Positions 10,153 to 22,741 of a stretch of DNA of 64,000 nucleotides are shown piece after piece. Source of the DNA: Anisus vortex (lineage: Eukaryota; Mollusca; Gastropoda; Planorbidae); contig OX421497.1 in NCBI GenBank assembly GCA_949126835.1, positions 46,072,215 through 46,136,214 of the forward strand, given 5' to 3'. A program made the position numbers and the translations under genes. The stretch's first letter is position 1, and every line of letters starts with the position of its first letter. Below the pieces are notes generated by a model. The model saw only the letters and a program-made list of their open reading frames with translations, did no database searches and was not told the origin of the DNA.

Positions 10153-12660
10153 TATATATAATGTAATAATGTATTTTGTTCAATACAAAAATTGTTATTT
10201 GGCAAATAGAATATATTTTGTTCAAGCATTTCATACTCTTTGGCGATTGCTTTGACATGTAAGGCTTCCAATATCATTTGCTTTTTTATTTCGTTACATT
10301 TCTAATTATACATGCTACTTTGAAAAACTCATGCGTGCTGGTCACCAAATGTTCTCTAGCCTGTGTAACAGAAATAAAAACAAACGCTACTCGTATCCAA
10401 TATCATAGCTTGTAGATAGAACAAAATCTTAATTTTCAACGCTTTTCAATAACATTTATTTATCATCGAATGTTATATGTTACTTTTTTTTACAGTCTTC
10501 TAGAACAGGGGTCGGCAACCTTTTGATAATAATGTGGCAAAGTAAGCTTTCCTAATCATTCAGCGTGCCAACAGCCTAAAGTCATCCTGCTCTTTTCTTG
10601 TAGAAGGGACTTGAGTTGTCTTTTTTTGGGTATTCCGCGTGCCATTGAAAATTACTTTGCGTGCCAAGTTTGGCACGCGTGCCGTAGGATGCCGATTCCT
10701 GTTCTACCAAACTTTAATCTCTAGTTGCTTTTATCTAACTGGGTAAATTATTTTCATACTGTATACATTCTTTTATGTTTTTATTGACATGATGTTAAAT
10801 GGTTATCATAAGCGGTGACGTGGGTGATTGGGGTTGTTGATTATTGGGGGTAATGGTGGGTTTGTTGTCGTGGGCTTGTTGTCGCGGGAGTATGGTGTGC
10901 CGATTGCTGTAATTGCCCTGGAATAATGATTAAGTCTCTCCTGGCTCATTAGATGGTAGAACATACACAACAGACAGTTCTAAGTAGTATACAAGCAAAT
11001 CTCTGGTGACGTTTATGATGTTTATTTTCGTTCAATAATCCAATGGTGAAATATATATGACACAGTAATAGCTAACACTTAGCGCATGGTATTGTTATGT
11101 ATTATATCATTAAGGTACATAACTACACAGGGAAAATCTATTAGTAGAGTCTAACAATGCGGGGGTGGGGTCTAATCTGCAAGTCCAAGTATACAGCTCG
11201 AGAGATTTGACAAGACTGCCTCAAAGTTATCGAGCTGGCGTCCTTGTGACTCCAAGTTACGTGGCCCTTCTCAATTTGGTTGGTTAACCCTTTAATTTTG
11301 ATTTAAATATGATTCTCATTGGCTAGTTCAAAAGTATTTCTGCACAAAGGGATGACTCACTAGGGGGAGGAAAGTGTGGGGGGGGGGGTAGGCGGGTGTA
11401 GATGAAAGCACTTAATACAGCCTGCACACTGGGTGGTAAGGGACCAAAGGAGAGGGGGACGATTCATCCTTCCCTACAGGGGACGTAATATAGCTATGTC
11501 AAGTGGTTCAGTGGTCAAGTCTTCCCCGAGAGATGTTACATATGTGTGAAAACTGATTCCCTGGTCAATTCTCATCAGGAGCCTGCGCGGAACAAGGGGA
11601 TTAACTAACAAGTCGCCGCCCGTGAGTGGTAGGTGAAGGGGAGAAAAGGGGGTAGCGGGGATGAGGGCACGGAACGGGGTTTTACAGGTGGGGGTTTAAG
11701 CGGGGAGTCGAGTGTTTGGGTCAAGGACGTAGTGCCTATATACATGTATTTTGAATTAGCAATAAGAATAATAGTGACTGACGTGATATCTGTATATACA
11801 CATTAAAATAACAACATGAATTAATAATCGAAGACATAATATAACTCTCATACTCTCATTCATTCAAGATTAAGTACCATTTCGGTAGCATTAGTTAGTA
11901 ATCTCTGAATCGGGGAAATAATATAATAGAATGTATTGAAGATTGATGAAAGGGTGTTGAGAGTTACAGTTGTGTGAGATAGAGATGTTTTATGGCGTCA
12001 GACTACTCTCCTCCTTTCTATCCTAAACTTACGCTAATCTATGATCATGTGTTCTTCTATCTATCTACATTAGTGCTAATAAGTCATGGTTGCGTCCAGA
12101 ACTGTGACAATGGTGTTTGTGGGTTAAAAAAATATTTCTACTAACTATTTATAAAGTACACTTAGTTTTAGCTTGTCTTTTCTTATATTTATGTATACTA
12201 TTATGATAATATTATCATTGCCGTCTCTTATTACAAGGGCATTAACTCAACAAAAAATAATCCTTTTTAACTTTTATTTACATCTTGTTTTATTTATCGC
12301 TCTTAGTTTCTGCTTTTTCAAGTCTTTCTTTATTCTGTAATTATTCTTACACATTTTGTAAGTGCAATATTTTTTGTCATCTTACAAATGCTGCTGTTAA
12401 TTCAAAACAAATATCATTTTATCTTCATGTAACATACATTTGTTAATGCTTTGAAAGTCATGATATATTTAACGCTTTTCTTCGAATGCTTGTATGCCGG
12501 TGGTATTGATATATTTGTATATGTGTCTGAATACACAACACTCTAGAAATAATCGTTGATTTATTTGATTAAGAACAGTTTAAATCAGAAGATGTTCTAA
12601 TTTTATTATATAAACCTATCAATAGACTTTTTCTATAGAAGTAATAGTTATCTTAAACAT
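10153..12660. other. Gene-free stretch
   Basis: No coding signal on either strand. It holds a small hAT MITE (10506-10701), a G-rich block around 11340-11720 including eleven G in a row at 11378-11388, and otherwise AT-rich DNA. Confidence 0.6.
10506..10701. mobile_element. hAT-type MITE (196 bp)
   Basis: The left end is CAGGGGTCGGCAACC and the right end GCCGATTCCTG, giving inverted termini. Flanks TTCTAGAA and TTCTACCA match at 6 of 8 bases, fitting the 8-bp hAT duplication. The interior repeats the words GCGTGCCA and TTTGGCACGCGTGCC. No ORF. Confidence 0.75.
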
Positions 12661-12662
12661 TA

Positions 12663-12850
12663 CAGATGCTCCTTATATAAAGAAGATTATTGTGACATAC
12701 ACTCTTCCGTGGTCCAAGTCTAGCCTTGTATTTTTATTAATGTTTTAAATGATGTTGTTCAGGCAAACGACTCCGTGCCAGAATGCCACTCAAAAGAAAA
12801 AGTACTTATATGCATTTGTTCTTGCATAAAGAATAAGAAACGTGTTTTAA
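12663..12850 (-). repeat. Dispersed LINE-tail repeat, copy 1
   Basis: It shares the sequence family of 25690-25985, reverse orientation: CAGATGCTCCTTATATAAAG at one side, AATGCCACTC in the middle and TGCATTTGTTCTTGCATAA at the other. In the best copy the coding strand reads FPSGIRAWNGLPEQTRKT, a typical LINE RT C-terminus. Confidence 0.7.
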
Positions 12851-13189
12851 TTTCATTTTATTTAAGCGAAGGGCAGTAAAAGAAGAGTGTAATAAAAAAA
12901 AAACAACAACTACAGATGCTTACAAAATATTTGAATAAAAAAAAAAACAGTTTTATCTAAAAGTTATGAATGAATTATAAATAATGTATCAAAGCTATTT
13001 TACAGTTTCCAGTAGGCCTATACTAATTTACTGTTGTAACGATTCTATCAGTTAAGGGGACTGTGACAAAACAGTCAAAGAAATTCAGACGTTAGTAAAG
13101 TTCAGTTACAAAAAAATCAGTAAAAAAATTAAAATTAGCGAATACTGCAACATCATTTATGATGATAAAAAATTTTTTTTCTTACATTT

Positions 13190-14135
13190 TGGTAACTTTA
13201 TGATTTAATGATAAAGGTTGACTTTATGATTTAATGATAAATGTTGACTATATGATTTAATGAAAATGTTGACTTTATGATTTAATGATAAATTTTGTCT
13301 CTTCGACTTAATTATAAATGTTGACTTTATGATTTAATGATAAACGTTAACTCTATAATTTAATGAAAATGTTAACTTAATGATTTAATGATAAATTTTG
13401 TCTCTTTGACTTAATTATACATGTTGACTCTATGATTTAATGATGAATTGGTCTCTTTTTAACTTAATTATAAATGTTGACTTTATGATTTAATGATAAA
13501 CGTTAACTCTATAATTAAATGAAAATGTTGACTTTATGATTTAATGATAAATTTTGTCTCTTTGACTTAATTATAATGTTGACTTTATGATTTAAGGATA
13601 AATGTTAACTCTATGATTTAATGATAAATGTTGACTTTATGATTTAATGATAAATCTTGACTTCATGATTTAATAATAAATGTTGACTATATGATTGAAT
13701 GATAAATTGTGTATCTTTGATTTAATTATAAATGTTGACTTTATGAATTAATGATACATGTTAACTCTATGATTTAATTATAAATGCTGACTCTATGATT
13801 TAAATATAAATGTTGAATCTACGATTTAATGCATATTGTTGACTCTATGATTAAATTATAAATGTTGACTTTAAATGATTTAATGATAAATGTTAACTTT
13901 ATGATTTAATTATAAATGTTGACTTTATGATTAAATGAAAATGTTGACTCTATGATTTAATAATTAATGTTGACTTTATGATTTTAATGATAAATGTTGA
14001 CTCTATGATTTAATGACTTTTGTTGCCTTTATGATTTAATGATAAATGTTGACTTTATTATTGAATAACTATTGTTGACTCTATGATTTAATATTATAAA
14101 TTTTGACTTTATGATTTAATGATAAATGTTGACTT
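13190..14135. repeat. AT-rich minisatellite, about 26-bp unit
   Basis: Tandem degenerate copies of TGTTGACTTTATGATTTAAT followed by GATAAA, over roughly 950 bp (about 35 units, with insertions and deletions). Units differ from each other and there are no spacers, so this is a satellite and not a CRISPR. No coding capacity. Confidence 0.9.
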
Positions 14136-14236
14136 CTGTCAACATGTATACATGAGTAATATGCTTAACAGCATATGCACAGAGATCTGTGGCATCTCCA
14201 ATTGAATTATTATGGTGAGCCTTAATATAAAACTTT

Positions 14237-14510
14237 GACAAGTGACTGGGAGGAGAAGGCAGAGGATCGGTCGACCTGGCGCACTGCTGTCAGAGAAGGG
14301 GTTAAAATAGCAGAAGAAAGTAGAATAGAGGAGACCATAGATAAAAGGGCTAGAAGAAAGGCGAAGAAAATAGGATCCACGGAACACGTGTGCAACACGT
14401 GTAAAAAACACTGTCACTCAAGGATAGGCCTGCTCAGCCACACGAGGAAGTGCAACCTCGAACCATGGTGATGCACCATCGTCTCGCGAGACGATAGGAT
14501 GCTATTGATT
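14237..14510 (+). pseudogene. LINE 3'-terminal fragment encoding a CCHC-like finger
   Basis: The reading frame at 14235-14471 ends with CNTCKKHCHSRIGLLSHTRK then C, the Cys/His finger found at the C-terminus of many invertebrate LINE ORF2 proteins, preceded by a basic stretch (DRSTWRTAVREGVKIAEE). AATATAAAACTTT lies on both sides (about 14223 and 14511), a plausible target-site duplication for a 5'-truncated insertion. A diverged relative of the same tail lies at 28955-29085. Confidence 0.75.
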
Positions 14511-14724
14511 GAATATAAAACTTTAATATCTTTTACACTACTGTCCGTCTGCTGAATCTTTCCTAAAGGTAGAAGCGATCAAGTCAGGTTAAGTTTATGG
14601 TGAGCCTTAATATAAAACTTTAATATCTGTTACACTACTGTCTGTCTGCTGAATCTTTCCATATGGTAAGTTGGAAGCTGCCTTGCAGTCAATGTCAAAG
14701 TAAACGTGTCTTTATCAAATCCTG

Positions 14725-15632
14725 TCTGTTGAACAGTCTCTACAATGTAGACCAGTGCATTTAGAGTGCCAACAGTCTCTACAATGTAGACCGGTGCATT
14801 CAGAGTGCCAACAGTCTCTACAATATAGACCAGTGCATTCAGAGTGCCATCAGTCTCTACAATGTAGACTTCTGCATTCAGAGTGCAAACAGTCTCTACA
14901 ATGTAGACCGGTGCATTCAGAGTGCCAAAAGTCTCTACAATGTAGACCAGTGCATTCAGAGTGCCAAAAGTCTCTACAATGTAGACCAGTGCAGCCAGCG
15001 AGCCAACAGTCTCTACAATGTAGACCAGTGCATTCATCGTGCCAACAGTCTCTACAATGTAGACCAGTGCATTCATCGTGCCAACAGACTCTACAATGTA
15101 GACCAGTGCAGCCAGCGAGCCAACAGTCTCTACAATGTAGACCAGTACATTCATCGTGCCAACAGTCTCTACAATGTAGACCTATGCATTCATCGTGCTA
15201 ACAGTCTCTACAATGTAGTCCAGCGCAGCCAGCGAGCCAACAGTCTCTACAATGTAGACCAGTGCATTCATCGTGCCAAAAGTCTCCACAATGTAGACCA
15301 GTGCATTCAGAGTGACAACAGTCTTTACAATGTAGACCAGTGCATTCAAAGTGCCAACAGCCTCTACACTGTAGTCCAGTGCATTCAGAGTGCTAACAGT
15401 CTCCACACTGTAGACCAGTGCAGCCAGCTTGCCAACAGTCTTCACAATGTAGACAAGTGCATTCAGAGTGCTAACAGTCTCCACAATGCAGACCAGTGCA
15501 GCCAGCGTGTCAACAGTCACCACAATGTAGGCTAGTGCAGCCAGCGTGTCAACAGTCTCCACAATGTAGACAAGTGCAGCCAGTGTGTCAACAGTCTCGA
15601 CAATGTAGACCAGTGCAGCCAGCGATCCTACA
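14725..15632. repeat. 39-bp coding-frame minisatellite
   Basis: About 23 tandem copies of a 39-bp unit, for example CAGTCTCTACAATGTAGACC then AGTGCATTCAGAGTGCCAA. Because 39 is a multiple of 3, long frames stay open on both strands (13-residue repeats QSLQCRPVHSECQ on plus and ALVYIVETVGTLN on minus). There is no start context, signal peptide, flanking exon or splice site, so I call it non-coding satellite DNA. Two unit subtypes alternate (CATTCAGAGTGCC versus CAGCCAGCGAGCC). Confidence 0.88.
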
Positions 15633-15639
15633 GTCTAAA

Positions 15640-16910
15640 AAGTAAATAAAGGTACCTTCGCTACCATATTTGTATTATTATAATGCATTTTATTTCACGT
15701 TAATGCATGGCCAAAGCTAAAAGAGAATGTGATTTAAAGAGAAACCACCTAGAAGTCAAAATAAACTATTAAATATTAGGATAATAACAAACATAATTAC
15801 TTTCTGATAAGGCTTTCAGAACTGGGTCCTGAAAATCGGATACGCTGGTAGGCATAACCCGGATAATAATCGGTGGCGGTTCCATTTGTAAGATTCACAT
15901 TTTTAAAAGCTACTGGCCTATAAATAATGAATCTATAAATACAATTTTTAAAAATTTAAATGGATTTTAAACTCGTGTTAAATTTTTTTAGAGTGTCAGA
16001 GAGAAAAGCATAATTTTTTTAAAATTATGTACATAGATCTATATTATTTTGATTGGGCCTATACTTTTACAAATTCAAAGATTTCAATAACTGAAATTTT
16101 TTCTATTAAATTTACGTTGTTTGTTTTTAGAAATATTATTTAAATAGTTCTCAGTGAGCTGTGAACTGATCACTATCATTATTGTTTTAACTCAGTCAAG
16201 GCAATTAGTGGCGCTACAATGTAGGGCGATGCCGAAATAGGGGAAAGAAATTTTTTAAATATCATTAAACACAAAAATATATATAATGCGTTCGAAATTT
16301 CGAATCAGGACGATCTGACATAACATATTGTAACAAAACAAAAGGAATAATGTCAACTCAAAATGTTCTCATTAATAAAAGAAAATGTTGCCTTCCATCC
16401 CGTTGATCTGACCTCAAAACTAAACAAGGTCCATTCGTCTAACTGGGTTGGTCAACTTGACGCAGCCTGGCGAGCTAAAATGGTCAACATAACACGCCCA
16501 GCTAGAAGCTAAAATAGATAGCAAATGTTAAATAGTATGTTGATTTAAAAGAATAAACAGCTATTCGCTTTTTTTTTCTTCTTAAGCTACAATCAAATTA
16601 AAGCTCAAATTCAAAAACCATACTTAAGCTTATAATACGAAATATTGAACAATGCATCAAGGTATCTTTTTACCAGAAATCACAATCTCTACAGTGAAGA
16701 TGAAATAGTTTTCCACGTTTAACTCATAGTTTTATTGTGATCAGGAATGACACTAATACTTCGACTACAAAAGTCTACTGAAATATTCTAACAAACAAAG
16801 TTACATCAGCAAATTTTAAATTCATTGTTTAATAATGCATTCACCGATTCCAGATCGTTCTAAATGTCAATGCTTAGTGGTGACACGTTACGAAAAAGGT
16901 TAATTTTTGA
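15640..16910. other. Gene-free upstream region of receptor copy 2
   Basis: AT-rich DNA without ORFs, recognisable repeats or splice-bounded exons. It probably contains upstream regulatory DNA of the receptor, but no element can be named. Confidence 0.5.
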
Positions 16911-16919
16911 AAATAATTC

Positions 16920-16927
16920 TATATAAG
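16920..16927 (+). promoter_or_regulatory. Candidate TATA box of receptor copy 2
   Basis: TATATAAG lies 119 bases before the ATG at 17046. A start site about 25-30 bases downstream (near 16945-16955, context CCTCATTAC) would give a 5' UTR of roughly 95 bases. Inferred from position and sequence only. Confidence 0.45.
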
Positions 16928-17045
16928 CAAGATCAGTTCAATAGCCTCATTACGGATATCTGAAGAGAATATTCAAAATCTGTGTTTCACTGATGTATGC
17001 ATGAGTAGACTTACTAATATAAACTAAACACCACTTAGCTCAAAC

Positions 17046-20000
17046 ATGAAACTGTATTTCTTCGTCTTTCTGATTTGTGCATGTATGGGTGAGTCTCGTA
17101 TACATTTCAATACAATTATTAGTTCACTAACATATTTGTATTGTATTCAAGGTTTATTTTTATAATACATAAGTACATGTTTAAAACGAAGAAATGTAAA
17201 ATTCGTGTATATCTATTGTCTTTAAAATAAGGATTCAACTATTAGCCTCTCAAAGATCATAAAAATAATCTGGTTCCAGTTAAAAAACTTGCAGGCAATG
17301 CAGCATTACGTAAAAGTAAACTAATCTAAACGATGGAAGATTATGTATTGCATAATACCTAGTTATATATTTATCTGAAATGTTTCTTACAAGAAACACC
17401 TAATTTAGTCTTCTACAATCAGTGTATAATGTTCAAAATTGTTATTTTTTTCCAAACTGTTATTTCATTCTGCTCATGTTAAGTTTTGATTTTGATATTT
17501 ACAATATTAGTTATTCAATAGTTTTGTTCAGAACTAGCCTGATAATCCCTTTCAGTACACTCCCGCCCTCCCCCTGCACTCTTGTTTCCCCGTCCCCTTT
17601 AAACTGATTGCCGTCCTTGTCCCTATTTCTTCCTACCTTGCACTATTTGCCTCCCCTGAGTCTACCGAGCTCCAATGGACACCTGATACTAGTTGAGGTA
17701 AAGAAAGGCGGCTGGGCATTGTGCTGGCCAACACATACCCTTGTATGCCGTGGCCACAGAAACAGGTGAACGCTGCTTCACCAGCCCTATGATCAGTTTA
17801 ACCTTCCAGTTTAGGGAAAATAGCTCAAGCGATCTAAATTTACCTTTTATTTCACCTTACTTTAATCTATTTGCTCCTTCTTTAACTTGAAATTTATTCT
17901 TGGTACGCCACTGGCTAATACATATTTGTTATAAGGGTATATAATGCAATCAACTTACTGTTTAAACTAAATAAAAATCTGATGTTAAATTTGATGTAGT
18001 ATTTAAAAGTGTCAATTTAAACTTATTTACAACAAACAAACAAAATTGAAACAAAAACAGAAAGATATTAGAGTAGGTTTACACCAAACTTTAAAAAAAT
18101 TCTTTCTATTAACGTATAACTTTCTTTGCATATTTCTGCCGTACAAGCAGACGACCAGATCTTTGGATGGCTTTTTGACCAACATCATTCGTTTTAACCC
18201 TTTAAAAAAACAGTTTCAATGTTTTTTTTTTAAATTTTATAGTGTGCATTTCTAAAGCGTTATAAATGACTTGCTGCATTATCTTATTTAATTTATTCAT
18301 TGTATATAAACTTCGGTTTTGCTTATTTCTATCTTTAATGCTTGTTGGTGGGCTAAAGGATCTTGGGAAGACCCCTTGAACCCTTCCAGTTTATTTTAAA
18401 TAGTAACAAAACGTGCATACAGCCAAGTTCTATTTAATTAGCTAGTGAAATAATCAGTATTACTTTTTGTTACTCATGAAGATATTAAGCGCGTGTACAT
18501 AAATTCGAAGTCACGCAACAACTTACCTTATATTGACTAAATAAAGAGACATCTCCAGATCCTTAAAACATACACACATGCATACATATCGTGCAAAAAC
18601 CGTTTCTTCTGATACTATATATAAACTCAAGGAAAAAAATATGTTGATGGTAATTACTATATCTTTATTTTATTTAACAGATACGGCTCGTCCTTTGCCA
18701 TTTCCAGTCTGCTATAGAAAATATGTGAATATTCTGGTTATATTTGATTGTCAAGGAGAAGTTCAAGAACAAACTCGGATTATTGATAACTTACGTTTTA
18801 TTCTTTTTAAAAAGCGTATGTACCTTAGGATTCTAACATTTGTTTCAGTTGCATACATGGAACCTCACGAATATAAAGAATCCGGTGGTAGTGTATGTAA
18901 TAGTACTACATTTTATAATGCAATGACTATTAACGATCTAATGGAAATATCGAAAAAAGCAACAACTTTGAATTCAGAAGATGATCTTTTTATGTCATTC
19001 ATTTTTATATTCAATATGTCACACCATCAGTTTAATGAAACGAAAACAGTTTTTAACAAGTACTCAGAAGATGAACGAAAGAAAGAGGAGCAGTATCATC
19101 GATTCTTTGTAATACAATCTTTGGAATCATTACCAGACTTAAAAAGCACATCGGATGTTTTCCATGTTCTGCAATCATTTAGTGATTTACATCCATCCGA
19201 TGTTTTAACATTAATTTGTGTTAGGGAATGTCCTTATTCTCAATTTAACTACACATACAACAGCATTACCTCATTTTATCATTTTGATCATTTAAAGCCA
19301 ATAACAAATAAGAGTCACGATCAAGCGGTTGAATATTGCACTAAACAAAATTCATATTTACTTTCCCTGGAAAACAAATACGAGTTTGAGTTTATTAGTT
19401 CTGTAGTAGTAAAAAACCTAAACTTAACCAGTAATAATATAAACAGGACTCGTCTTCATATTGGGCTGAAAACATTCAGGGGTAGGCCTATTTGGAGTTC
19501 AGGAAATATTTTTTTAATGTCCATTCCTTTCAAACAAACACTTGACATGGAATGCTATAGTTTGCACTTCCCTACCTATGATGGTAATAGTTTTTGGGAT
19601 TATTTCGAAACAGTCAGCTGCAGTGAAATATTATATAACTCAGCTGTGGTTTGTGAATGCCATGAAGTCAATGCTGAGAAATCTACTCAGTTAACTTTGG
19701 AAATGTTACGATTTTTTTCTGAAGGTATGTACACACTCAGCCATCCATCTAGATTTTTTCAACTTGTTATCAATCGACAACAATCATATCTGCCCGCTGC
19801 ACACGAATGTGTCATAAATATGACACATCCCAAGGGGAGTTTACAGAGTTACCTCTGTAGTGTCAATAGAGAAAATGAATGCCACAACAAAAGTAATCAG
19901 TACGTTACTCTTTTGTCATATAATAAAGTGTTTACAATACAAAAAGTTGACATTTCAAAATGTTATACTTATAGTTACTGTCAAAATAATTCCGATGGGT

Positions 20001-22741
20001 CCAACCTCCTTGAAGTTATTGACCAAACTTGGAGTATAACTGTTGTTAATAAAACAGCAAACGACACTAGTGCTAGCAGTATTGACATTGGCGCTACCAA
20101 TAGTAAAAAAAACAATACTGACACTAAGAATACTGACACTAACAATATTAACACTGACAATACTAACACTAACAATACTAACACTGACAATACTAACACT
20201 GAAAATACTAACACTGACAGTACTAACACTGACAATAATAACACTAACAATACTAACACAAACAATACTAACACTGACAAAAATAACACTAACAATACTA
20301 ACACTGACAATACTAACACTAACAATACTAACACTGACAATAGTAACACGACCAATACTAACACTACCAATACTAACATTACCAATACTAACACTACCTG
20401 TACTAACACTACCAATACTAACACTATCAAGACTAACACTACCAATAATAACACTACCAATACTAACACTATCAATACTAACACTGACAATACTAACACT
20501 ACCAATACTAACACTGAAAATACTAATACTACCAATAGGCCTACCAACACTCCCAATACTAACACTAATGATACTGATACTGATAAAACTGACACTGATA
20601 CTACTAACACTACTGACACTGACATTATTTACACTGACACTACTGATACTCCTGACACTACTGACACTGACAATACTGACACTGACAATACCAATACTGA
20701 CACTAAATATACTGACACTAATTTATGTAAAGTCCAAAATGTCCAGAAACATTTTTTATTTGAACCACTTCCATGTCAATCTAATGAGGGTCAAGAAGTT
20801 TATAGATGTATTCTCAATTATGCTTTTTATTGTAAGGACTACTCATATTTAGAGAATTATGAAAATTTCACTTGCCCCAAACAGTTTTTTAAATGCCCCA
20901 ATTCATTTTGTATTTTAACATCTATGATTAATGATGGCTGGCGTGATTGTCCGATGGGTGAAGATGAGATAGAGTTTGGTAACGCTGTGTGTAAAGGGGA
21001 TATCGGCTACGTTTTAAAAGAAATCTGCGTACATTCTAGATTGAGAGAATTTGCTATTCATTACTTAGACCATGTCTATGGATGCAATATTCAGTGCCCT
21101 ATAAATTACACATGTATTTCTAGTAAAACCAAAATTAAAACTGCTAATGACTCAACACCATTTACATTGAAGGCTGTGGAGATTGACATAGATCTTTACA
21201 CCATTTCCAATCATATTGTTGCAGAATTAATGTTTACTTTACCAAATATTGTTTATGTGAAATTTCGCGGTTCTAATTGTCATATTAAAAGTTTAGACGA
21301 TGAATTTCGTTTCTGGGATTTTTCACAACTCTTGATCCTAGACCTCAGTTACAATTCTATTTGCTCTAGTGATGATTTAAGATCTTTAGTAAATTCAACA
21401 AACTTAAAATCGTTAAATGTTTCTCATAATAAAAATCTTAAAATACTCGAAAATTTTACTTTTCCGACATCTTTAGAAATTATTGATTTATCTTATACTA
21501 AAATACGAACACTAAAAGGAAATGTTTTTGATAAATTACTTTATTTACGACATTTGAATTTAAGTTACACCTTAGTTTCTGAATTCATAGATATGGGATT
21601 ACCTGAATACTATAACTTAGATACACTAACGCTTGAAGGCGTCATTGTAGCAAACATTGAACCAAACTTCTTTAAAGGATTGACAATAGAATCTAGTTTA
21701 TGGGTTAAAGACTTTACATTGTGTTGTTCTGTAGTTTTAAACACAAACATATCAGTAGACAAATGTCATGCATCTGATTATTCAATTTCTTCGTGTAATC
21801 ATCTTGTTGGTGACAAAGCAAAGAGATTTGTTATCTGGATAGTTGCAGGGTTGACTCTTGTAGGAAATGGAATTGTATTGGTCGAAAGAATAGGTTGGAA
21901 TAGACAGATATTCAAGAAAGCATATGATCTTTTCATAACAGGATTGGCAATGTCAGATTTTATAATGGGACTGTATTTGATCATTATCGCTTGTTCCGAT
22001 ATTTACTTCAAGGAGATGTATGGACTGAAAGACTTTCAGTGGAGAACTAGTGTTTTATGTCGTTTTGCTGGATTTCTTTCTACACTTTCAAGTGAAACTT
22101 CCACATTTTTTATCTGTTTGATTACTTTAGATCGATTCTTTACTATCAAATACCCATTCGGGGAGCACAGATTCAATAATACAAGTAAACTGTTATCATT
22201 TATATCTGTTTGGATTTTAGGTTTTGTAGTGGCATTACTTCCTATTGTTATTCCTGAATGGGAAAATTATTCATCTAATGGATTATGTCTGGCTATGCCT
22301 TTTAGTTCGGAAAAATATATTGGCTGGGAACTTTCATTTGTGATATTTGTAGTTTTGAATTTTCTACTGTTCGTGTTTATAGCTCTTGGTCAGTTGGCAA
22401 TTTTTCTAAACTATAACAAAATAAATCGATCCAATTCAAGTATCAGACGTAATCAAAGTAGAAGGCGGCAAGATTTGAATGTAGCCAGAAAGTTAGCCTT
22501 TGTAGCACTGACCAATTTTTTGTGCTGGTTTCCGATCGGGATACTTGGATTTGTTTCAGTTCTAGGTCACACGTTTGACCTCGAAATCTACGCATGGATC
22601 GCAGTTTTTGTATTACCGATAAACTCTGCGTTAAACCCAATTATCTACACATTACCAGCTATATACAACAAATGTTCTGCTTCAATGCTTATGTTTTCAT
22701 CGGACTTTAAAAAAGATGACATTAGCATGAACACAGTGTAG
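17046..22741 (+). CDS. GRL101-like receptor copy 2: VWA-like, C-type lectin, Thr/Asn stalk, LDLa, LRR and 7TM
   Basis: Exon 1 (17046-17088) encodes a 14-residue hydrophobic signal start (MKLYFFVFLICACM) and ends at a GTGAGT donor. The intron is 17089-18680. Exon 2 (18681-22741) follows a TTTATTTAACAG acceptor, and the split codon G|AT keeps frame, giving about 1,367 residues. Order: VWA-like fold (about 21-197; VNILVIFDCQG in place of a full DxSxS metal site), C-type lectin domain (about 211-342; YCTKQNSYLLSLE, LHIGLK, NSAVVCEC), Cys-containing linker, Thr/Asn repeats (about 470-700), LDLa (about 745-779; DGWRDCPMGEDE), LRRs (about 865-1020), then class-A 7TM with LDRFF and NSALNPIIY. The single large exon and many N-glycosylation sequons fit a receptor ectodomain. 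GRL101 itself has many LDLa repeats, so this N-terminus is atypical. Ligand unknown. Confidence 0.92.
17089..18680 (+). other. Intron 1 of receptor copy 2 (phase 1)
   Basis: Bounded by G|GTGAGT and TTTAACAG|AT, 1,592 bp and AT-rich. It carries a SINE-like repeat near 17659-17810. An ATG at 18578 lies in this intron in frame with exon 2, but the spliced signal peptide makes 17046 the better start. Confidence 0.8.
17659..17810. repeat. SINE-like repeat, copy 1
   Basis: Shares with 31990-32160 the run from GAGYCTAC through AGTTGRGG, then GGCATTG, TGGCCA and GGTGAAC...CTYTACCGGCCCTRTG-type words. This copy lacks the tRNA-like head seen at 31855-31990. Confidence 0.55.
20101..20725 (+). repeat. 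Coding microsatellite (AATACTAACACT)n for the Thr/Asn receptor stalk
   Basis: Interrupted 12-bp repeats encode NTNT, with TNTD and TTNT variants, over about 208 codons inside the receptor ORF, ending in an Asp/Thr-rich part. NxT sequons recur almost every repeat, so the stalk could be densely N- and O-glycosylated. The opposite-strand and second-frame ORFs here are by-products of the low-complexity repeat. Confidence 0.9.

Noticed and set aside
13190..14135. Possible CRISPR-like array
   Set aside because: Units are contiguous and degenerate with no unique spacers, in a eukaryotic AT-rich context.
14630..15562. Repeat proteins of 126-174 residues on either strand of the 39-bp array
   Set aside because: Period divisible by three keeps all frames open; no promoter, signal peptide, splice sites or non-repeat domain.
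18578..18680. ATG at 18578 as the start of receptor copy 2
   Set aside because: It gives no signal peptide at the N-terminus and lies in the intron; the exon at 17046-17088 has a signal peptide, a consensus donor and matching phase.
19981..20852. Long ORFs on the minus strand (20625-19981) and in a second plus frame (20043-20852) across the Thr/Asn repeat
   Set aside because: They are by-products of the 12-bp repeat; the receptor frame is the one continuous with recognisable domains on both sides.
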